14,408 nt of DNA. It comes from Anaerolineaceae bacterium UBA6107. Lineage in GTDB: Bacteria; Chloroflexota; Anaerolineae; Anaerolineales; Anaerolineaceae. Below, piece by piece: positions 1 through 7,071 of this stretch; the first letter of the stretch is position 1, and every line of letters begins with the position of its first letter. The notes beneath the pieces were generated by a model. It had not been told where the DNA came from and did no database searches. It saw nothing but the letters and a program-made list of their open reading frames with translations. Location of the stretch: contig DIWL01000030.1 of assembly GCA_002428455.1 (NCBI GenBank), positions 1 through 14,408 on the forward strand. Direction: 5' to 3'. Both the position numbers and the translations under genes were made by a program.

Positions 1-308
1 CGAACGTCAAGGTGCAGGTGAGCTGTATCGCCTTCGTGCAGGATCATGCGGACCTGTTTGACCTGCAGGATCATCTGGATGACATCCTCACGCACACCAG
101 GGATATCTGAAAATTCATGGGTCACATCTGAGATGCGCATTGAGGAAATCGCTGCGCCATCCAGAGAGGAAAGTAGAACACGGCGTAAGGCGTTCCCCAG
201 TGTATCGCCAAATCCTCTTTCGAGCGGAGCGAGGATGAACTTCCCGTAATTGCCCGAGTCGTTCTTCACTTCGATCTTGGGAGTGACCATATTAATTAGA
301 GCGCACAT
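1..308 (-). CDS. rpoA: RNA polymerase alpha subunit, N-terminal part (cut by window edge)
   Basis: The alpha subunit dimerises to nucleate assembly of bacterial RNA polymerase; its C-terminal domain contacts UP elements and activators. About 102 codons are present and the rest lies beyond position 1. The family signature PLERGFGDTLGNALRRVLLS is visible, followed by HEFSDIPGVREDV and IILQVKQ-like residues of the N-terminal assembly domain. Two in-frame ATGs are possible, at 308 (protein begins MCALINMVTPKIEVK) and 290 (MVTPKIEVK). I chose 308 because an AAAGGGG Shine-Dalgarno sequence lies about 6 nt before it, while nothing similar precedes 290. It follows rpsD by 52 bp as the distal gene of the alpha block; rplQ, its usual next neighbour, is outside the window. 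Confidence 0.96.
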   Translation of the reverse strand, partial: MCALINMVTPKIEVKNDSGNYGKFILAPLERGFGDTLGNALRRVLLSSLDGAAISSMRISDVTHEFSDIPGVREDVIQMILQVKQVRMILHEGDTAHLHLDV

Positions 309-322
309 AATACACCCCTTTC

Positions 323-360
323 CGATACTGATTCGTATCCTGTCATAGGGTCAACAGACC
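323..360 (-). promoter_or_regulatory. Two small hairpins in the rpsD-rpoA gap
   Basis: In mRNA sense, the rpsD stop codon is followed at once by GGTC-TGTT-GACC (349-360) and then by GATAC-GAATCA-GTATC (324-339), which ends a few bases before the rpoA Shine-Dalgarno sequence. Both are perfect but short stems (4 and 5 bp). Neither is followed by a U-tract, so they do not look like a terminator. S4 is the known autoregulator of the alpha operon in E. coli, but there the target lies upstream of rpsM. A role here is only a guess. Confidence 0.3.
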
Positions 361-999
361 TTAACGTGAGTAGTATTCAACGATCAACTGTTCGTTCAGG
401 CTGCCATCGATCTCAGATCGTTCAGGAAGCCGCAGAACTCGACCGGAAAGTTGCTTGATGTCTCTATCCATCCAAATTGCGCACAGGCGTTTTTCAGCCA
501 GATCGGGCAGCTCTTTGAAATAGGTTAAAGTTTTTGAGTTTTCCTTGACTGCCACCGTATCACCCGGTCTCACCAGCATCGACGGGATGTCAGCGCGGCG
601 ACCATTAAGGGTGAAATGCCCATGGTTAACCAGCTGCCTGGCCTGGGCACGATTTTCAGCGTAACCCATGCGATACACCACGTTATCCATTCGGCTTTCA
701 AGCGTCTGAAGCAGGTTCAAACCTGAAAGACCACGGGTGCGCAAGGCAATGGTGTAGTAACGTCTGAACGGGCGCTCAGTCATTCCATACACGCGGCGTG
801 CGCGCTGTTTGGCACGCAGCTGGCGGGCATAGTCTGATTCACGATCGGTGCGACCCTGTCGGGTGCGGCCGTGCTGCCCAGGGGGAAAACCGCGTTTTTC
901 AAACGCACACTTTGGCGAGAAGCAGCGGCTGCCCTTCAAAAATAATTTTTCACCTTCACGCCGGCAAAGTCTACATACCGGACCAGTATATTTTGACAT
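361..999 (-). CDS. rpsD: 30S ribosomal protein S4, zinc-binding form
   Basis: S4 is a primary 16S rRNA-binding protein that initiates assembly of the 30S body and forms part of the mRNA entry site. At 212 residues it is close to the usual length. Four cysteines (C9, C12, C26, C31) near the N-terminus form the zinc site of the C-plus type. The S4 RNA-binding domain spans about residues 102-165 (SRMDNVVYRMG, then RQLVNHGHFTLNG and VRPGD). The C-terminus LNEQLIVEYYSR is typical. The start ATG at 999 has AGGAGAAGG just upstream, in the 18-bp gap after rpsK. In many bacteria S4 represses the alpha operon by binding its mRNA; whether it does so here cannot be seen. Confidence 0.98.
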   Translation of the reverse strand: MSKYTGPVCRLCRREGEKLFLKGSRCFSPKCAFEKRGFPPGQHGRTRQGRTDRESDYARQLRAKQRARRVYGMTERPFRRYYTIALRTRGLSGLNLLQTLESRMDNVVYRMGYAENRAQARQLVNHGHFTLNGRRADIPSMLVRPGDTVAVKENSKTLTYFKELPDLAEKRLCAIWMDRDIKQLSGRVLRLPERSEIDGSLNEQLIVEYYSR

Positions 1000-1017
1000 A
1001 AGTTTCCTTCTCCTGTT

Positions 1018-1422
1018 TTACACGCGGCGTTTCTTCGGAGGCCGGCAGCCATTGTGAGGTACCGGTGTGATATCCGTGATTGAACGAACTTTCATACCCA
1101 CTGATTGGACAGCGCGGATCGCAGATTCACGACCGGGACCCGGACCCTTGATGATCATGTCCACTTCCTGGACACCCATGCTTTGGGCCGCTTTGATCGC
1201 CTGTTCGGCTGCAAGCCGGGCTGCAAACGGAGTGCTCTTGCGAGAGCCTTTAAATCCAGCCGAACCAGCACTTCCCCAGCAGATGCTGTTACCCTGCTGA
1301 TCGGTCACTGTCACGATCGTATTGTTGAACGATGCAAAAATATGCACCTGCGCCGATGACAGCGTTCGTTTGGTTTTGCGGGTTGTGCTTGTGCGACGCG
1401 TTGAGCGTACATTCTGAGCCAT
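1018..1422 (-). CDS. rpsK: 30S ribosomal protein S11
   Basis: S11 lies on the platform of the 30S subunit near the mRNA exit channel, beside S7 and S18. The 134-residue protein has the diagnostic segments VHIFASFNNTIVTVTD, GFKGSRKSTPFAA, IKGPGPGRESAIRA and the invariant tail PHNGCRPPKKRRV. Asn124 in the PHNGC motif corresponds to the residue known to form isoaspartate in E. coli S11. The basic N-terminus is normal. The ATG at 1422 is preceded by a GAGG site about 5 nt upstream. Unlike most neighbours it is separated from the upstream gene rpsM by a gap of just over 100 bp with a GC-rich hairpin candidate. Confidence 0.98.
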   Translation of the reverse strand: MAQNVRSTRRTSTTRKTKRTLSSAQVHIFASFNNTIVTVTDQQGNSICWGSAGSAGFKGSRKSTPFAARLAAEQAIKAAQSMGVQEVDMIIKGPGPGRESAIRAVQSVGMKVRSITDITPVPHNGCRPPKKRRV

Positions 1423-1471
1423 ATTACCTCGTTTACCTTTTCTTCAATTTCAATAGAATTCTGTGTACTTT

Positions 1472-1516
1472 CCTGGCCAGGCTGCCGCGGGGGGAGAAGG
1501 CACCCCACCCGGCCGG
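1472..1516 (-). promoter_or_regulatory. GC-rich inverted repeat in the rpsM-rpsK gap
   Basis: This sits in the 107-bp gap between rpsM and rpsK, the second-longest in the cluster. On the plus strand GGCTGCC (1480-1486) can pair with GGCACCC (1499-1505) with one mismatch, flanked by GGCC (1475-1478) and GGCC (1511-1514) that can close an outer stem. The palindromes CCTGGCCAGG and CCGGCCGG mark the two ends. In mRNA sense the downstream sequence is A-rich, not a U-run, so an intrinsic terminator is unlikely. It could be an mRNA stability or regulatory element for rpsK-rpsD-rpoA. This is an unverified fold read by eye. Confidence 0.35.
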
Positions 1517-1529
1517 AGAAGATCACAGT

Positions 1530-1919
1530 TTACTTCTTTGCAGCTCCACGGCGGCGACCGCGACCGGCAACAGTCTTCTTCGGACCCTTGGCGGTACGGG
1601 CATTTGTGCGTGTCCGTTGTCCATGGGCAGGAAGATTGCGACGGTGGCGTAAACCACGGTAGCAGCCAATTTCGATAAGTCGCTTGATATTCATCTGCGT
1701 TTCACGGCGCAGATCACCTTCGACCTTGAAGTTCTTTGAAATATATTCACGCAGGGCTGATAACTCAGCTTCAGTCAGATCCTTGATCCGGATATCCGGA
1801 TTAACCTGAGTTGATTTCAGGATCTTGTTTGCGCGTGTAGGCCCAATACCATAAATGTAAGTGAGCCCGACTTCGACCCGCTTATTTCGCGGAAGATCAA
1901 CACCTTCAATTCTAGCCAT
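1530..1919 (-). CDS. rpsM: 30S ribosomal protein S13
   Basis: S13 sits in the 30S head, contacts the P-site tRNA through its basic tail, and forms bridges with the large subunit. The protein is 129 residues. It begins MARIEGVDLPRNKRVEVGLT and has the helix-two-turn-helix segment YIYGIGPTRANKIL. The conserved RGLRHRRNLPAHGQRTRTNA motif comes near the end, before a lysine/arginine-rich tail. The frame is open for 21 codons further upstream, but those codons overlap rpmJ and are not S13-like. ATG 1919 is preceded by AGAGGA about 3-4 nt away, and that site overlaps the rpmJ stop codon, so the two genes are probably translationally linked. Confidence 0.98.
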   Translation of the reverse strand: MARIEGVDLPRNKRVEVGLTYIYGIGPTRANKILKSTQVNPDIRIKDLTEAELSALREYISKNFKVEGDLRRETQMNIKRLIEIGCYRGLRHRRNLPAHGQRTRTNARTAKGPKKTVAGRGRRRGAAKK

Positions 1920-1926
1920 ATATCCT

Positions 1927-2040
1927 CTAACCTTGTCGTTGCTTATGCTTTGGGTTTTCACAAATGACAAATAAAATGCCACTGCGTTTCACGATCTTGC
2001 ATTTCGCACAACGTTTGCGAATGGATGTTGAGACTTTCAT
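1927..2040 (-). CDS. rpmJ: 50S ribosomal protein L36, zinc-binding form
   Basis: This gene is only 37 codons long. L36 is the smallest 50S protein; it binds 23S rRNA near the base of the L7/L12 stalk and stabilises local folding. The translation starts MKVSTSIRKRCAKCKIVKR and ends VICENPKHKQRQG, matching the family along its whole length. The zinc ribbon ligands C11, C14, C27 and H32 are all present, so this is the zinc-dependent version. The ATG at 2040 has GAGGAG 8 nt upstream. It lies 49 bp after map and 7 bp before rpsM. The gene for initiation factor IF-1, which commonly separates map from rpmJ, is absent. Confidence 0.97.
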   Translation of the reverse strand: MKVSTSIRKRCAKCKIVKRSGILFVICENPKHKQRQG

Positions 2041-2089
2041 GTTCCGTACTCCTCGCTTCTGTCCTTAATCCGAATTTTCAATTTTACTA

Positions 2090-2893
2090 CTACTTCCATT
2101 TTCCGTCCAGAACAGACCCGTCTCCCTGCGTAGTCAGGATTACTGGTCCGTTCTCGGTTATTGCCACAGTATGTTCAAAGTGCGCCGTTAACGATCCGTC
2201 AGCCGAAGAAACTGTCCACTGGTCAGGCAATACCCTGGTATAAGGTGTTCCGATCAGCAGCATGGGTTCAAGCGCAATCGTCATGCCAGCTCTCAACAGG
2301 ATTCCTCTACCGGGTACACCGTAATTGGGTGCCTGTGGACCTTCGTGCATCGCCCGGCCTACTCCGTGCCCGGTGTACTCCCGCGTCACATAAAAACCAC
2401 GGCTCTCGGCATAATTCTGAATGGCTGCGGATACGTCACCAATGTGGTTACCTGCTATCATTTGTTTGATTCCAGCGAAGAGTGCACCTTCGGTGGTTTC
2501 CACCAGCTTGTGGGCAGAATCAGATACCTCGCCCACTTCCGCTGTAAACGCAGCGTCGCCCACGTACCCTTCGTAAACCGTTCCACAATCGACTGAAACG
2601 ATATCCCCTTCCTTGAGCTTACGCTTTCCGGGTATCCCGTGCACCATCTCGTGGTTCACACTCACATTGGTGCTCGCGGGATAGGGATAAGGGCCTGGAT
2701 ATCCTTTGAAGGGACTGAAGCAGCCGTATTTCTTGAGCACTTCTTCCGCTGCAGCATTTAGATCACCAGTCGTAACTCCGGGTCGTACGATGGCACGCGC
2801 GGCTGCCAATGCTTCCGCATTGATTCTGCCCGCTTCACGCATTATTGCGATTTCCTGAGGGGTCTTGATGGTTATCTGACGATCCCAGGACAT
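2090..2893 (-). CDS. map: Methionine aminopeptidase, type I
   Basis: This enzyme removes the initiator methionine from nascent cytosolic proteins when the second residue is small. The 267-residue protein has the pita-bread metallopeptidase fold. All five metal ligands are visible: D102 (VDCG), D113 (GDAAF), H176 (TGHGVG), E209 (ALEPM) and E240 (HFEHTV). H85 in MVHGIP matches the catalytic histidine that contacts substrate. There is no N-terminal zinc-finger or SH3-like extension, so it is the short type Ia form. The ATG at 2893 is 3 bp beyond the adk stop and has GAGG about 9 nt upstream. The reading frame ends in three consecutive stop codons, TAG TAG TAA. Confidence 0.97.
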   Translation of the reverse strand: MSWDRQITIKTPQEIAIMREAGRINAEALAAARAIVRPGVTTGDLNAAAEEVLKKYGCFSPFKGYPGPYPYPASTNVSVNHEMVHGIPGKRKLKEGDIVSVDCGTVYEGYVGDAAFTAEVGEVSDSAHKLVETTEGALFAGIKQMIAGNHIGDVSAAIQNYAESRGFYVTREYTGHGVGRAMHEGPQAPNYGVPGRGILLRAGMTIALEPMLLIGTPYTRVLPDQWTVSSADGSLTAHFEHTVAITENGPVILTTQGDGSVLDGKWK

Positions 2894-2896
2894 CGA

Positions 2897-3550
2897 TTAT
2901 GCCTCGTTAATGGCTTGTAAAAGAGCTGTTGTAACTTCATCAATGGACTTGGTGCCATCGACTTCAGCCAGGAGTCCGTTTTCCTTGTAAAAGGCGATCA
3001 AAGGTGCGGTCTGATCATGGTAAACCTTGATGCGATTCTTTACTGTTTCTGGTTTATCATCATCGCGCTGGTAAAGTTCCGAGCCGTCCAGATCACAAAC
3101 ACCTGCAATCGCAGGGGGATTGAATTTCTCATGGAAAACATGCCCGTTTGCCTTACAGGTCCAGCGTCCGCTCAAGCGTTCGATCAAGACATCAGATGGA
3201 ACCGAGATAAAGGGTACCAGGTTAACACCACCAGAAAATTCTTTGAGCATTTCCGCCAGTGCTTCAGCCTGGGCGGGAGTGCGCGGAAAACCATCCAGCA
3301 AAGCACCATTGCGGCAATCAGGCCGGCTTAAACGATCCCGCACCATCGCAATGGTCACATCATCAGGCACGAGTTCACCGCGCTTCATGAAAGTTTGCGC
3401 CAGTTTGCCCAACTCGGTTTCGTTTTTCAAGTTCTCTCGGAACAAATCGCCGGAAGAGACATGCACCAGTTCATACTTTTCTGCAATGATCTGGGCTTGC
3501 GTGCCTTTACCTGCGCCTGGAGGTCCAAGCAGAACGATGTATTTTGCCAT
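2897..3550 (-). CDS. adk: Adenylate kinase (long-lid form)
   Basis: This cytosolic enzyme catalyses the reversible reaction ATP + AMP to 2 ADP, setting the cell's energy charge. The 217-residue protein has the P-loop GPPGAGKGT (9-17), the AMP-binding segment SSGDLFREN (32-40), DGFPRT (86-91) and a long lid domain (about 128-165) ending in YQRDDD. In the lid, the positions that hold four cysteines in zinc-type enzymes are C132, N135, C152 and D155, so only two cysteines remain. Zinc binding is therefore uncertain. The ATG at 3550 lies 1 bp after the secY stop, and its AAGGG ribosome site is inside the last codons of secY. The secY-adk-map order is classical for this block. Confidence 0.98.
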   Translation of the reverse strand: MAKYIVLLGPPGAGKGTQAQIIAEKYELVHVSSGDLFRENLKNETELGKLAQTFMKRGELVPDDVTIAMVRDRLSRPDCRNGALLDGFPRTPAQAEALAEMLKEFSGGVNLVPFISVPSDVLIERLSGRWTCKANGHVFHEKFNPPAIAGVCDLDGSELYQRDDDKPETVKNRIKVYHDQTAPLIAFYKENGLLAEVDGTKSIDEVTTALLQAINEA

Positions 3551-3551
3551 A

Positions 3552-4883
3552 TTAACCCTTGATAATGCTCTCGTCGTAACCGTGTACTTTCAACTCGGTT
3601 TCGATGATGGAGAATGTATCCCTCACCACACCAACCACGATGAGCAAGCCGGCCGCGGAGATAATGAATGCACTTTGCCGGGTAATGGGTAGGATGGCAC
3701 TCAAAAGATACGGCAACACAGCCACAAACCCGAGGAAAAACGCACCCGGGAAGGTGATACGGCGCTGTACCTTGGTGAGATATTTCTGAGTGGGTCCACC
3801 GCGTACAACTCCAGGGATCTGAGCTCCCTGTTTCTTCAATGTATCACCGTAATTCTGCTGGGTGAACAAAACATCCGTGTAGAAGAAAGTAAATGCCACC
3901 ACCAGGATGAAGAAGATCGCCGGGTAGAACCAGCCGTTACCGCCAAAGAGCGTATAAACTCCGTACCAGAAACCTGAAGTCTTACCGGCGATGAAGTAAC
4001 TGGCGATCAATGCCGGGAAGGAAAGGAAGGTCTGTGCGAAGATGAGCGGGATCATACCGGCCATATTCACCATCAACGGCAGGTTACTGCGCACCGGCAT
4101 TGACATGCGGTTGCCCACACGCCTTCCGGGGAAGAGCACAGGAACATTGCGCCGACCCTGTTGCACGTAGACGATCGCGAAAATCGTGATCGCAAGCAGT
4201 GCCAGGATAAGGATCAGTACCCACCAGCCGTTTTCCTTGTCAGCCAGGATGGCGATCAGGTTCGTGGGGATGCTCGAGATAATACCCGCAAAGATGATCA
4301 ACGACAGACCCTGGTTGGGAATGCCGAATTCAGAGATCAACTGACCCAGCCAAATGCCGAACATCGTACCGGCTACCATACTGAAGAGAAGTGTAATAGT
4401 AGGCAGCAGAGATACCCCGGTGAATCCAAATTTGAATGTGAGAATATCACCGGTTGTCGCCATCGTGTTAAAGATGTTCACCTGGCCGATTGCGGATAGC
4501 AGTGCCATGGGGATGGTTAGCAATGTTGTCCAGCGCTCCATGATCTGGCGCCCTTCACGCGGATTATCTTTAATCCGGCGGTCAAGCGCGGGAATGATGG
4601 GGACAAGTAGCTGGATGATGATTTGCGCGGTAATGTATGGATAAACGCCCATCGCCAGGATGGAGAAATTGGAGATGGTTCCACCGGAAAGCAGATCAAG
4701 CAGGTTGAAAAGGGACGCACCTGCCCCTCCCATTTCAGAGATGGAACGGATGACCTCCCGGTTGATCCCCGGGACGGGGATATTCGCCGCAAATCTGTAG
4801 ATCACCAAAAGCAGGATGGTGATCAACAGTTTTTTACGGATATCTTCAGATGTCCATAAGTAACGCCAGGCTGATCGCTTCAT
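3552..4883 (-). CDS. secY: Protein translocase subunit SecY
   Basis: SecY forms the inner-membrane pore through which unfolded proteins are exported or laterally inserted, with SecE, SecG and the SecA motor. The 443-residue protein shows ten hydrophobic segments, roughly at 18-38, 72-95, 118-138, 157-180, 190-212, 220-240, 268-290, 317-338, 376-396 and 403-422. Family motifs include ANIPVPGI after helix 1, the plug region near 55-70, MGVYPYITAQIIIQLL in helix 2, VRSNLPL before helix 7, and the cytosolic loop GVVRGGPT before helix 9. ATG 4883 has AAGGAG 6-7 nt upstream; another ATG four bases earlier is out of frame and too close to that site. It follows rplO by 22 bp. Confidence 0.98.
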   Translation of the reverse strand: MKRSAWRYLWTSEDIRKKLLITILLLVIYRFAANIPVPGINREVIRSISEMGGAGASLFNLLDLLSGGTISNFSILAMGVYPYITAQIIIQLLVPIIPALDRRIKDNPREGRQIMERWTTLLTIPMALLSAIGQVNIFNTMATTGDILTFKFGFTGVSLLPTITLLFSMVAGTMFGIWLGQLISEFGIPNQGLSLIIFAGIISSIPTNLIAILADKENGWWVLILILALLAITIFAIVYVQQGRRNVPVLFPGRRVGNRMSMPVRSNLPLMVNMAGMIPLIFAQTFLSFPALIASYFIAGKTSGFWYGVYTLFGGNGWFYPAIFFILVVAFTFFYTDVLFTQQNYGDTLKKQGAQIPGVVRGGPTQKYLTKVQRRITFPGAFFLGFVAVLPYLLSAILPITRQSAFIISAAGLLIVVGVVRDTFSIIETELKVHGYDESIIKG

Positions 4884-4905
4884 TCATGACTCCTTCGAGT
4901 GGCGT

Positions 4906-5358
4906 TCAGGCGACAATTTCGACTTTGCCGCCAGCCGCCTCGATCTTTTCGCGGGCGGACTTGGTCACCCGGTGAACCTGCACAGTTAAGGCTACATTGA
5001 CCTCTCCGCGGCCAAGAATGGCAACGGGGTTGGCTGATTTATGCAACAACTTGGCATCGTTTAAGGTTTCACGCGAGACGATGCTGCCGGCTTCAAATCT
5101 TTCCAACTGGTCCAGGTTGATCTCGTTGTATTCCACCTGGTTGGGCGGAGTGAATCCTTCGCCGCGCATGAATGGCAGGCGGCGATAGAAAGGCAGGTTA
5201 CCACCCTGGCGGTAAAGGTTTCCACCACTACCGGCGCGTGAACCCTGACCTTTGGTGCCGCGGCCAGCGGTTTTGCCCTGACCGGCAGAGATACCATGAC
5301 CTTTGCGTTTTGGTGCTTTCTTGGCACCTGGATTAGGCATTAGATCGTGTAATTTCAT
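4906..5358 (-). CDS. rplO: 50S ribosomal protein L15
   Basis: L15 binds 23S rRNA late in 50S assembly and its long basic N-terminal extension threads into the rRNA core. The 150-residue protein has the expected glycine/arginine/lysine-rich N-terminal part (KRKGHGISAGQGKTAGRG and KGQGSRAG), then LPFYRRLPFMRGEGF and a globular C-terminal domain ending EIEAAGGKVEIVA-like. The start ATG at 5358 overlaps the rpmD stop in an ATGA arrangement, with AGGA inside the last rpmD codons. Translational coupling with rpmD is therefore likely. Length and order (rpmD-rplO-secY) are standard. Confidence 0.98.
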   Translation of the reverse strand: MKLHDLMPNPGAKKAPKRKGHGISAGQGKTAGRGTKGQGSRAGSGGNLYRQGGNLPFYRRLPFMRGEGFTPPNQVEYNEINLDQLERFEAGSIVSRETLNDAKLLHKSANPVAILGRGEVNVALTVQVHRVTKSAREKIEAAGGKVEIVA

Positions 5359-5564
5359 TGGACTTCCTGCTCTTCAACTTTTACAAGATGATTGACCTTC
5401 ATCAACATGCCACGGATCACGGGTGTGTCCGCCTGTTCTACAGTCTGCCTGATGCGATGCAGACCCAGTGCACGAATGGTGGCCTTGTGTTTTTCGGAAT
5501 AACCGATAGCGCTTTTCACTAAGGTGATGCGCAGTTTCTTTTCGGCTTCTTTTTTCTTAGGCAT
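5355..5564 (-). CDS. rpmD: 50S ribosomal protein L30
   Basis: L30 is a small protein of the 50S subunit near the 5S rRNA side. The 69-residue sequence matches the bacterial family: a short basic lead (MPKKKEAEKK), LRITLVKSAIGYSEKHKATI, the conserved LGLHRIRQTVEQADTPVIRGM and MKVNHLVKVEE. The first strand starts about 10 residues later than in the shortest homologs, so it carries a small lysine/glutamate-rich extension. The ATG at 5564 lies within the end of rpsE (8-bp overlap) with GGAGG 4 nt upstream, so this start is well supported. Its stop overlaps the rplO start by 4 bp. Confidence 0.97.
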   Translation of the reverse strand: MPKKKEAEKKLRITLVKSAIGYSEKHKATIRALGLHRIRQTVEQADTPVIRGMLMKVNHLVKVEEQEVQ

Positions 5565-6087
5565 TCTTCCTCCGCTCCCAATAGGGCATCAAATCCTTCA
5601 CGGGTTTGCCACGACGGGCGGCTTCGGTTTCAGGTGATTTTAATTGTGCAAGTGCTTCAAAAGTTGCCTTTACGACATTCAAAACATTTGAACTGCCAAG
5701 CGACTTGGTAAGAATGTCACGCACACCGGCGACTTCCAGAACAGCACGCACACCACCCGCAGCGATAACACCGGTACCGGCTGACGCGGGCTTGAGTAAA
5801 ACAACCGCGCCGGCAGTCTTACCGGTCACTTCATGAGGAATCGTTGTTCCAGTGAGGGTGATCTGGCGAATGTTCTTGTGCGCACGTTCGGTTGCCTTGC
5901 GCATCGCATCCGGTACAGCGTTGGCTTTACCGATCCCGATGCCGATCTTTCCATGGTTGTCGCCAACCACGATCGTCACACGGAACTGGAATCTACGTCC
6001 ACCTTTGACAACCTTCGCAACGCGGGCAATTTCGATCACACGCTCGTCGAATTGTGCTTCCAAGGGTTGATATTCCATCATATCCAT
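5557..6087 (-). CDS. rpsE: 30S ribosomal protein S5
   Basis: S5 lies at the 30S decoding and helicase region with S4 and influences accuracy and the mRNA entry channel. The 176-residue protein has the N-terminal double-stranded-RNA-binding domain (about 15-78; VKGGRRFQFRVTIVVGD and GKIGIGIGKANAVPDAM). The C-terminal domain carries VLLKPASAGTGVIAAGGVRAVLE and GSSNVLNVVKATFEAL. ATGs occur at codons 1, 3 and 4; ATG 6087 is preferred because AGAGGG lies about 8 nt before it. It follows rplR by 26 bp and overlaps rpmD by 8 bp. Confidence 0.98.
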   Translation of the reverse strand: MDMMEYQPLEAQFDERVIEIARVAKVVKGGRRFQFRVTIVVGDNHGKIGIGIGKANAVPDAMRKATERAHKNIRQITLTGTTIPHEVTGKTAGAVVLLKPASAGTGVIAAGGVRAVLEVAGVRDILTKSLGSSNVLNVVKATFEALAQLKSPETEAARRGKPVKDLMPYWERRKNA

Positions 6088-6113
6088 AAAATTGGCCCTC
6101 TATCTCTTATTTA

Positions 6114-6479
6114 CTAAAATTCAAGCCCGGCTTCGCGAGCCGCTTCAGCCAGCGCTTTTACGCGCCCGCTATATCTAAAACCACCGCGATCGAATACGAC
6201 CTTGGTGATGCCTTTTTCTTTGGCTCGATTGGCAACCAATTCACCAACAAGACGGGCTTGTTCCGCCTTTTTGAGACCGGTCAATTTTTCACGCAGCTCA
6301 TGATCGATACTTGATGCCGATACCAGGGTAACTGCTGCATCATCATCGATCACCTGTGCGTAAATTTCAGCCAGGCTTCTAAAAACACTCAGGCGGGGTC
6401 GCGCTTCAGTACCGCTGATAAATTTACGTACGCGGCGATGCCTGTGAATTCTTGCTTCAGTTCGATTATTCTTTGCCAT
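6114..6479 (-). CDS. rplR: 50S ribosomal protein L18
   Basis: L18 binds 5S rRNA and, with L5 and L25-type proteins, docks it onto the 50S central protuberance. The 121-residue protein has the basic N-terminus (RTEARIHRHRRVRKFISG), the PRLSVFRSLAEIYAQVIDD segment and the conserved C-terminal FDRGGFRYSGRVKALAEAAR followed by GLEF. Length is typical. The ATG at 6479 is 15 bp after the rplF stop, with a GGTGAGGG site about 5 nt upstream. It belongs to the unbroken rplF-rplR-rpsE series of the spc block. Confidence 0.98.
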   Translation of the reverse strand: MAKNNRTEARIHRHRRVRKFISGTEARPRLSVFRSLAEIYAQVIDDDAAVTLVSASSIDHELREKLTGLKKAEQARLVGELVANRAKEKGITKVVFDRGGFRYSGRVKALAEAAREAGLEF

Positions 6480-6494
6480 AATCCCTCACCTGCC

Positions 6495-7043
6495 TTACCC
6501 TTTCGCCTTGCCGGCTTTACCAGCTTTACGGCGGATCTTCTGACCTTTATAACGGATCCCTTTGCCCAGGTAGGGCTCAGGCGGTCTGATCTTGATAATA
6601 TCGCTGGCCAGTTGACCGATCACTTCTTTATCGTAACCATTGATCTTGACCAACCGGATCTTCCCGTCCACTTCAAAGCTAATTCCTTCCGGCGGTTCAA
6701 TAACGAACGGATGTGAATAACCGACATATAACACAAGTTTCTGGCCATCCATTTCAGTTCGATATCCTACGCCATCCACCTCAAGCTCTGTAGTAAACCC
6801 TGTGGATACACCTGTAACCATGTTCGACAGAACCGCGCGGGTTGTGCCGTGCAGGGCGCGAACAGGCGCCAGATCTGAGTTACGCTTCACCATCAATGCA
6901 CCGTCTTCTTTGGTGATGGTGATGTCCGGGGAGAATTCACGTTTCATCTCGCCCTTAGGACCTTTTACTTTTACTTCCAATCCGTTGATTTCGACTTGCA
7001 CGGATTCCGGGAGTTTGATTGGTAATTTACCTATACGTGACAC
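6495..7043 (-). CDS. rplF: 50S ribosomal protein L6
   Basis: L6 binds 23S rRNA near the sarcin-ricin loop and the GTPase-associated centre. The 182-residue protein has two tandem L6 folds: it opens SRIGKLPIKLPESVQVEI, and the second domain ends with the family signature RPPEPYLGKGIRYKGQKIRRKAGK. The start codon is GTG at 7043, with a strong AGGAGG 9 nt upstream. There is no ATG that would keep the conserved SRIGKLPI opening. The tail (KAGKAGKAKG) is lysine-rich, as often seen. It follows rpsH by 28 bp. Confidence 0.98.
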   Translation of the reverse strand: MSRIGKLPIKLPESVQVEINGLEVKVKGPKGEMKREFSPDITITKEDGALMVKRNSDLAPVRALHGTTRAVLSNMVTGVSTGFTTELEVDGVGYRTEMDGQKLVLYVGYSHPFVIEPPEGISFEVDGKIRLVKINGYDKEVIGQLASDIIKIRPPEPYLGKGIRYKGQKIRRKAGKAGKAKG

Positions 7044-7071
7044 GATTACTATCCTCCTTCATCCCTAGGGG

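Noticed and set aside
330..358. TTGACC upstream of rpoA as a -35 box
   Set aside because: No acceptable -10 hexamer occurs 16-18 bp downstream.
1423..1460. Possible promoter before rpsK (TTGAAG ... TAATAT)
   Set aside because: The spacer is only 15 bp and the -10-like box overlaps the rpsK start codon.
1920..1982. 21-residue N-terminal extension of S13
   Set aside because: It overlaps rpmJ in another frame; S13 starts with MARIEGV and has AGAGGA upstream at 1919.
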